Virus record (IMG/VR): IMGVR_UViG_3300046520_000336
Location: 1-27,706 of that record
Reading direction: 5' to 3' (one strand)
Length of the DNA stretch: 27,706 nucleotides
Source of the DNA: a virus
A program made the translations under genes and the position numbers. Below, piece after piece: positions 22,744-27,706 of the stretch (within the stretch, counting starts at the first letter, position 1; each line of letters starts with the position of its first letter). The notes under the pieces are model-generated. The model saw nothing but the letters and a program-made list of their open reading frames with translations. It had not been told where the DNA came from and ran no database searches.

Positions 22744-22758
22744 GCGCCCATGATATCA

Positions 22759-23817
22759 CTACACAAACGCTGCGGCGTCGCGCTCTCGCAGCTCCTTGAG
22801 TGACGCCATGCGGCCTTTGTTGTTGGTGAAGTCCTTGACCTCGAACTTTCCGGCGCGGTACAGGTCGGCGCGGTAGTTGCCAAGCACCTGGTCCTGCACC
22901 TCAACCTTCTGCTGCTTGAACCAGTCCGCATAGGTCAGGTTCGCATCGACCGGGCCGCCGACGGCGGCGCGGCTACCGTACAGCGACTTCTGGCCCTTCA
23001 ACAGCGCGATCGACGTCGAGCGGCAGCACCAGTGGATCCGGCCGGGCCCGGCGCGCCAAGGGAGATCATGGCCAACTGGCTTGTGGTCGACCTTGCTGTA
23101 CAGCAGATGATCCCGCGCGCGGCACTCGGGGCTTGTGCGGCCGTCAAGCGTGCTGACCCACATCTCATCGCCGAGGATGTCGTCGTTTTCCTTCGTGAAA
23201 CGCGTGCGCGTGATCTGCGCGGTGTGGCTCAGCGCCGTGCGCACCACGGCATCAACCTGGTGCCGGCTGGTGTCCAGCAGGCCGTCGGCATATTGCAGCG
23301 CCTTGGTGCCGCGAATCTCGCGCACGATGTCGGCAGTGGTCTTGCCCTGCGTGTACCCGACGGCAATCGTGTCCTTGATGCGCTGCAGGCGCGTGGCGCT
23401 AAGGTTGTCCGCCCAGTCTTTCAGTAGGCGGCCTTGCATCGGTTGCGCCATCGCAGCCGCATAGACCTGCTCCGGCACCACACTGGCGATGCTGAAGGTG
23501 GCCGGCACCACGGCGCGGTAAAGGTCGTACTGGAACTGACCCTCGTATTCCACATAAGCAGCCAGCTCGTCGGTCATGCCGCCGTACAGCGCGGCATAGG
23601 CCTGCGCATTCACCTCGCGGACACTCGCCAGCAATTTGTCCAGGCGCTGCACCTTGAACGAGTCGCCATCGACGTCAATCAGCGCGGCGTTCAGGGCGCT
23701 GATCAGGTCCGCATCGGACAGGTTCAGGATCCTGATCATCTTCGCCAGCACCCAGTTGCCGTACTGGGTCATGTTGACCTGGTGGCGAATGGAATGGTCC
23801 AGCAGCGGATCAATCAT
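22759..23817 (-). CDS. Minor head protein, Mu F / SPP1 gp7 type
   Basis: In this 352-residue protein, residues about 185-270 hold the Mu F-like core: HQVDAVVRTALSHTAQITRT, MWVSTLDGRTSPECRARD, then GPGRIHWCCRSTSI. C232, H262 and the C264-C265 pair are the conserved putative metal-binding positions. The N-terminal part is helical and probably contacts the portal. These proteins are minor head components that assist early head assembly or DNA ejection. The ATG overlaps the portal gene stop as ATGA, which is the standard portal-minor head arrangement. Confidence 0.9.
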   Translation of the reverse strand: MIDPLLDHSIRHQVNMTQYGNWVLAKMIRILNLSDADLISALNAALIDVDGDSFKVQRLDKLLASVREVNAQAYAALYGGMTDELAAYVEYEGQFQYDLYRAVVPATFSIASVVPEQVYAAAMAQPMQGRLLKDWADNLSATRLQRIKDTIAVGYTQGKTTADIVREIRGTKALQYADGLLDTSRHQVDAVVRTALSHTAQITRTRFTKENDDILGDEMWVSTLDGRTSPECRARDHLLYSKVDHKPVGHDLPWRAGPGRIHWCCRSTSIALLKGQKSLYGSRAAVGGPVDANLTYADWFKQQKVEVQDQVLGNYRADLYRAGKFEVKDFTNNKGRMASLKELRERDAAAFV

Positions 23818-25238
23818 TTTGCGTCCGGATCACGCTTCTGCGCCGGTGGGGTGACTTCGTCATCCATCGTGCCCGGTGCTGGCCCCTGCGCATCGATGCG
23901 GTCCTTCTCGGTAGTCCAATCGGTGTCGGGCTTGACGATGCCGCGCCGCTGGAGCTCTTCGTGGAACGACTCGTCGGAAAGCTTGCCGGCCTGGTTGGCT
24001 TTCAGCAGCAGCTCTGCACTCGCCTCTGCCAGCGTGGCGGCGCCGAAGTCCTTGAAGATGCTGATATGGCCACCAGTCGATTCTAGGATCCACTCCGCCA
24101 TGAACTGTAGCGCCTGGTCGCCGGCATCTTCGATGTTCTCGGCAACCTTCTGCAGTGCGCATGCACCCTGCTCGTTGTCCGCCAGCGTCTGCGATTCGGT
24201 GATGTTGCCAGGCTTGATGACCAACAGTTCGGCGCCAGCCTGGCGCATGCGGTCTTCCGTATCGAGAATTGATTTGCGGCCGGCCTCGATGGCGGCGCCG
24301 GTGTGCTCCACGAATTTCAGGTCACCATCGGGACTTTCCGACTTGACTGCCGTGCCGGCGCCGACCGTGATCGTCGCGTTCTCGCCAAGCATTTTGCCGA
24401 ACAGGATGGGCACGCGCGCCACGTGCAGAATGTTCTGCTGGTCGCTTTTGCTCTGCCAGTGCTCGACGTTGGCGTGCGCCAGCTCCAGCAGCGCCGGCCG
24501 GGCACGCATAAAGCCCAGGCGGTTGCCGTAGACCGGCACGAATGGGATACCCTTGAGCGTGGTGATGCCGCTCTCGTATGGCGCCCAGTCGTCGTCACTT
24601 TTGTTCTCGACCTTGCGCCAGATCTCCCACGCGCCACGGCGCAGCACGCGGACCTGCTCAATGGTCTTGACGTCGAAGTCGCCATCCGGTACCTCGACCG
24701 ATTCCAGCAGGCGCAGTTGCGACAGGCCGGCCTTATCGGACAGCCAGCCCAGGATGCTGCGAGGGTGAATCTGCACGAAGAACGGCCGGACGCCAGCGGC
24801 ATCCTCGTCAGCTTTGGTCACGTACAGCGGCTTGCCGTCTTTGTCCTTGGTGACTGGATAGTCCACCAGGATGCCCGAGAAGCCATATCCCAGCGCCTCC
24901 TGGCCCACCTCCGCGAGAAAGGCGTGCAGGTTGCGGCCTTGGCGGTCGACGTCCTCGCACAGCTTCTGAATCTTCGCTGGCACGTCCTTGCCAAAGGTCA
25001 CTGGCTTGCTGAACGGCTTGGCGCCCAGCACCTCGATGGTGCGCTGGTAGGCCGGGAACAGCGTGGCCACGGCCAGGCGCGTCTTGTGCGCATCCTTGTC
25101 CTCGTTTGGCCAGCGCGGCAAGTAGGTTTCGCCAGCGGCACGCATGGTATCGGTGCCGCCCAGCAGCGCGTCAATCAGGTCGCAGTGCTTATTCAGCGCT
25201 GCGGCTGCATTGGATTGTTTGCGGACGGCGTGGACCAT
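23814..25238 (-). CDS. Portal protein (DUF4055)
   Basis: This 474-residue protein should form the ring at the special capsid vertex through which DNA enters and leaves. It shows the DUF4055 pattern: MRAAGETYLPRWPNEDKDAH, RLAVATLFPAYQRTIEVLGA, VGQEALGYGFSGILVDYP, RPFFVQIHPRSILGW, then IPFVPVYGNRLGFM. The long helical C-terminal half (SILDTEDRMRQAGAELLVIK, then TESQTLADNEQGACALQKVA) fits the wing and barrel region. An AAGGA box lies 7 bases before the ATG. Its place between large terminase and Mu F-like protein agrees. Confidence 0.9.
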   Translation of the reverse strand: MVHAVRKQSNAAAALNKHCDLIDALLGGTDTMRAAGETYLPRWPNEDKDAHKTRLAVATLFPAYQRTIEVLGAKPFSKPVTFGKDVPAKIQKLCEDVDRQGRNLHAFLAEVGQEALGYGFSGILVDYPVTKDKDGKPLYVTKADEDAAGVRPFFVQIHPRSILGWLSDKAGLSQLRLLESVEVPDGDFDVKTIEQVRVLRRGAWEIWRKVENKSDDDWAPYESGITTLKGIPFVPVYGNRLGFMRARPALLELAHANVEHWQSKSDQQNILHVARVPILFGKMLGENATITVGAGTAVKSESPDGDLKFVEHTGAAIEAGRKSILDTEDRMRQAGAELLVIKPGNITESQTLADNEQGACALQKVAENIEDAGDQALQFMAEWILESTGGHISIFKDFGAATLAEASAELLLKANQAGKLSDESFHEELQRRGIVKPDTDWTTEKDRIDAQGPAPGTMDDEVTPPAQKRDPDAK

Positions 25239-25249
25239 GGAATTCCTTG

Positions 25250-26569
25250 TTACATGAGCAGCGGTGCAACCGTTGTCTCGCGTTTCGTGACCGGCCAGCG
25301 CTTGGTGATGAAGTAGCCGCCGGCGTCGTTGCCGTGGTCGAAGCCACCTTTTTTGTCCGGCTGGCCCTTGTCGTCATAGACCTGACGTTCAAGGCTGACC
25401 GTGTATTTCGGGCACTTCGACGTGTTCACCAGCATGCGGCGCTGGTCGTAGGTATTGCACAGCATCGCGTTGACGCTGTTGATCCGGTCCTTCACGGCCG
25501 GGTTGCTATGATCCACCACCACGGAGAACTTGGCGCCGCGCAGAAGCGTCAGGTCCGACTCGCTCGCGCAGCTGGACTTGCGATTCTGGCCTGACGCGTC
25601 CGGGTAGACCGAAATCGCGTGCTGCTGGCCTTCCTGCTGGTACCGCGCCTTGATCTTCTCGATCATTGCTGGCGTGTCGAATACCTCCATGAACTCATCG
25701 ACCGCGCGCGGCATGTCGTCGCGGATGACGAAGACCACGGCGGCCATGTGCGCCACGTTGAAGTCCATGCCGATGTGCAGCGTCTCACCAGGCTTGACCG
25801 TGTCGTCGGTGTGGTTCTTCCGGCGGTCAAAGCAGTAGTAGATGACGCCCTGGTAGTTCTCGAAGCTCGCGAGGTACTCTTGCCGGAACGTGCGCGGATC
25901 CATCTTGCGCCGCGCTGCCTCAATCTCTTCCACCGGCACGTTGCCGCCATCCACCGAGGTGTACAGCCAACTTTTGTGGTCCGGCTCCTTGCCCTGCCCG
26001 TCCAGATAGCTGTCGTAGCAGTGATTGAAGCCCTTCGGCGTGCCGATCCGCAACGCATGGCCGCCGATCCGCTGCTCGCCGTTGATAACGTACTTGCAGG
26101 TGGACAGCATCGGGCGCAGGACTTCTTCCCACGCCTCGTAGGGGCAGTCTGCCCATTCGTCCACCAGCGCGAAGAACAGGCCGGAGCCGCGCAGATTGTC
26201 ATAGGCGTCCAGGCCGACGATGCGGACCACATGGCCAGCCTTCGTAGTGATCGAGCACTCGGTCTCGTTCGGCTTGCTGGCGCGCCAACTGGCCGGGATG
26301 GCCTGCTTCAGGCGGCGCCAGAAAACGCGCTTCGCCTGCTTGAACGTCGGCGCGCCGTACCAGATCTCATCCTCGACGCTGACGCCCCACTCGGCAGCCA
26401 GACGCACCGCGCGCCGGATCTCAGCCTTGCCCAGGAACGTCTTGCCGAAGCGCCGGCCGCACACCGCGTCGCGGAAGCGCGCCTTCTTCTGCCAGCCCCA
26501 GACGTAAATGTTCGCTTGCTTCGGCGTGAGTACGACGGGCGGATCAGAGTATGGGCTGGTCTGGGACAT
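25250..26569 (-). CDS. terL: Terminase large subunit (packaging ATPase-nuclease)
   Basis: This 439-residue motor protein pumps DNA into the procapsid and cuts the concatemer. The ATPase domain has Walker A GRRFGKT (38-44), Walker B FALVDE (133-138, with D137 and catalytic E138) and the coupling motif IGTPKG (175-180). The RNase H-fold nuclease has D269 in HIGMDFN, D324 in VYPDASG and D411/D415 in FDHGNDAGGYF. All catalytic residues are present and length is normal. The start overlaps the small terminase gene by 26 bases; no strong ribosome site is seen, so translation is probably coupled. Headful versus cos packaging cannot be told here. Confidence 0.95.
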   Translation of the reverse strand: MSQTSPYSDPPVVLTPKQANIYVWGWQKKARFRDAVCGRRFGKTFLGKAEIRRAVRLAAEWGVSVEDEIWYGAPTFKQAKRVFWRRLKQAIPASWRASKPNETECSITTKAGHVVRIVGLDAYDNLRGSGLFFALVDEWADCPYEAWEEVLRPMLSTCKYVINGEQRIGGHALRIGTPKGFNHCYDSYLDGQGKEPDHKSWLYTSVDGGNVPVEEIEAARRKMDPRTFRQEYLASFENYQGVIYYCFDRRKNHTDDTVKPGETLHIGMDFNVAHMAAVVFVIRDDMPRAVDEFMEVFDTPAMIEKIKARYQQEGQQHAISVYPDASGQNRKSSCASESDLTLLRGAKFSVVVDHSNPAVKDRINSVNAMLCNTYDQRRMLVNTSKCPKYTVSLERQVYDDKGQPDKKGGFDHGNDAGGYFITKRWPVTKRETTVAPLLM

Positions 26570-27023
26570 CTTCGTCAGGCTTCAGCACGTACTCGGCAGT
26601 TTTCGGAATGCCGCCCTCGTCGGTACCGACCGGTGCTTTCGGCGCGTCCAGTCGGCGGTTCACGTAGACGTCGCCCACTTCCTTCGCCGCCTGCTCGATG
26701 ATCTGCATGGCTAGGGGCATGTTGCCCTTGGTTTCGGCCTTCTCGGCCATCCGGTCCAAGGCGCGCAGGCGATACGCTCGGTTGGCGATGCCGATCTCGG
26801 CAGTCTCTTCGCGGAAGCGCTTGCGCGTGTCCTCGAACAGCGTGCGCCACTTGATGTTCAGCGTCCGGCCGGCGTATTTCGTCGGATCGTATGTCTCGAC
26901 CTGCTGGCGCGTGACGTCGAGCTTGAATTGTTCCTTGACCGAGGCGACAACTTGGGTCGGCTTGTCGAAGCACGCCAGCGCCTGCACGATGAAGGCTTTG
27001 ACGTCATCCTTGAGTGCAGCCAT
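26544..27023 (-). CDS. terS: Terminase small subunit (DUF2280)
   Basis: The 159-residue protein begins AALKDDVKAFIVQALACFDK, followed by VKEQFKLDVTRQQVETYDPT and AGRTLNIKWRTLFEDTRKRF, the DUF2280 signature. The N-terminal helix-turn-helix-like region should recognise the packaging site. The middle (IANRAYRLRALDRMAEKAET) is helical and suits ring assembly. The acidic C-terminus (VLKPDEDVPDQPIL) probably contacts the large subunit. A GGAAGG box lies about 9 bases before the ATG. Confidence 0.9.
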   Translation of the reverse strand: MAALKDDVKAFIVQALACFDKPTQVVASVKEQFKLDVTRQQVETYDPTKYAGRTLNIKWRTLFEDTRKRFREETAEIGIANRAYRLRALDRMAEKAETKGNMPLAMQIIEQAAKEVGDVYVNRRLDAPKAPVGTDEGGIPKTAEYVLKPDEDVPDQPIL

Positions 27024-27055
27024 GGGGGTTGCCTTCCGTCAAGGGGCCGTCAATG

Positions 27056-27679
27056 TCAAGCCGCCTTCAGCAGACAGGTACCGCACGCCCTCGCTATGTT
27101 GATCTTTGCCACCTCTGGGGCGGCGTTTGCAGCTGCAACCAGCTGGGCCAGCGTGCCGTCGGGATGACCTATGCCGTAGCGGCGGACCACGCCGACAAAC
27201 TCCTCGACGTCGTGGCCGCGAATCATCAGCTTCGGCATGCCATCCTTGGTGAAGGCAGGGCCGCCGAAGGGATCCTGCTCCTGGCCGATGTGATAAAGCT
27301 CGTGTTCCACCAGCGCGCAGAACTCAGCGTCGGTACAGGTGAGGCAGTAGCTCGCGTCCAGGGTGATCAGGTAATCCGGCACCGCGCCGAACCAGTCGGC
27401 CATCTGCTGTTGCTGGCGGCCTTTCTGCCATGGTCCGCAGCGGAAGAGCATCTCTTCGCACTGGCCGATGACCGTGCGACCCTGCTTCTGAAAGCCACCC
27501 GGCGCCCACAGGAATTGCACGTCGCAATACTCCAGGTGGGCGTGGTCGACATTATGCAGCTGGCCGCCCTCGGCGAGCATCTGCGCCCGCGCCCAGATCA
27601 GCACATCGGCAGCTGGGGTGAAGCGAGCATCGAGCGAATCTAAGTACGACGACGGAGGGAATGGTCGGCGCACTGCCAT
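27056..27679 (-). CDS. Putative phage metallopeptidase
   Basis: This 207-residue protein starts at the ATG at 27679; the frame stays open to the window edge, so a longer start is possible. Residues 126-130 are HELYH, an HExxH zinc-protease motif, in the context CALVEHELYHIGQEQDPFGG. GHDVEEF (155-161) follows about 30 residues later and can supply the third ligand, the pattern of the phage metallopeptidase family (PF18894 type). The C-terminus has CGTC. The N-terminal part (WARAQMLAEGGQLHNVDHAH) is typical of this family. It sits just upstream of the terminase genes, where this family is often found; its substrate is not known. Confidence 0.85.
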   Translation of the reverse strand: MAVRRPFPPSSYLDSLDARFTPAADVLIWARAQMLAEGGQLHNVDHAHLEYCDVQFLWAPGGFQKQGRTVIGQCEEMLFRCGPWQKGRQQQQMADWFGAVPDYLITLDASYCLTCTDAEFCALVEHELYHIGQEQDPFGGPAFTKDGMPKLMIRGHDVEEFVGVVRRYGIGHPDGTLAQLVAAANAAPEVAKINIARACGTCLLKAA

Positions 27680-27706
27680 GGTCGGTTCAGCACCTGATGT
27701 GACCAC

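Overview
The window is most of the late (structural and lysis) half of a tailed-phage genome, almost certainly a prophage of a Gram-negative beta-proteobacterium. Burkholderiales, perhaps Oxalobacteraceae, is my inference from the general look of the proteins and the Rz/Rz1 spanin pair; the sequence does not prove the host. Nearly all phage genes lie on the minus strand, so the operon reads from the right edge to the left.

Right to left, the layout is as follows. DNA packaging and portal: phage metallopeptidase (27056-27679), small terminase (DUF2280 type), large terminase, DUF4055 portal and Mu F-like minor head protein. Head: zinc-ribbon protein, small unknown protein, DUF6651-type scaffold, P22-type coat protein, coiled-coil/HeH protein, an unknown beta-rich protein and an SGNH-hydrolase-like protein. 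An AT-rich plus-strand gene (16241-17301) interrupts the operon; it looks like one nuclease-like gene broken by a one-base deletion. Neck: DnaT-2-like adaptor, ParB/sulfiredoxin-like protein, head-closure candidate, HK97 gp10-like protein and DUF4128 tail terminator. Tail: tube protein, G and G-T chaperones made by a -1 frameshift at TTTTTTG, a 1692-residue tape measure ending in a DUF4214-like region, one tail-tip protein and a glycine-rich tail fibre. Lysis: a coiled-coil membrane protein, a holin-like protein, an R21-type endolysin with a possible SAR segment, and Rz and Rz1.

The left 1.56 kb holds a stand-alone response-regulator receiver (plus strand), a secreted unknown protein (minus strand) and about 0.6 kb without a convincing gene. 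The receiver stop is only 25 bases from the Rz1 stop, so either it is carried by the phage or the prophage edge is extremely close.

The long siphovirus-type tail is combined with a P22-type coat. Within blocks, genes are linked by 4-base ATGA overlaps. Strong hairpins, most with U tracts, stand before the scaffold, coat, 196-residue protein, tail tube, G and tape-measure genes, which suggests stoichiometry control or antiterminated late transcription. The most unusual items are the SGNH hydrolase with a beta-module insert, the frameshifted nuclease-like gene, the G-T slippery site with its hairpin, the hairpin series and the repeated beta-module inserts in virion proteins. I saw no tRNA, CRISPR array, insertion sequence, integrase or identifiable att site.
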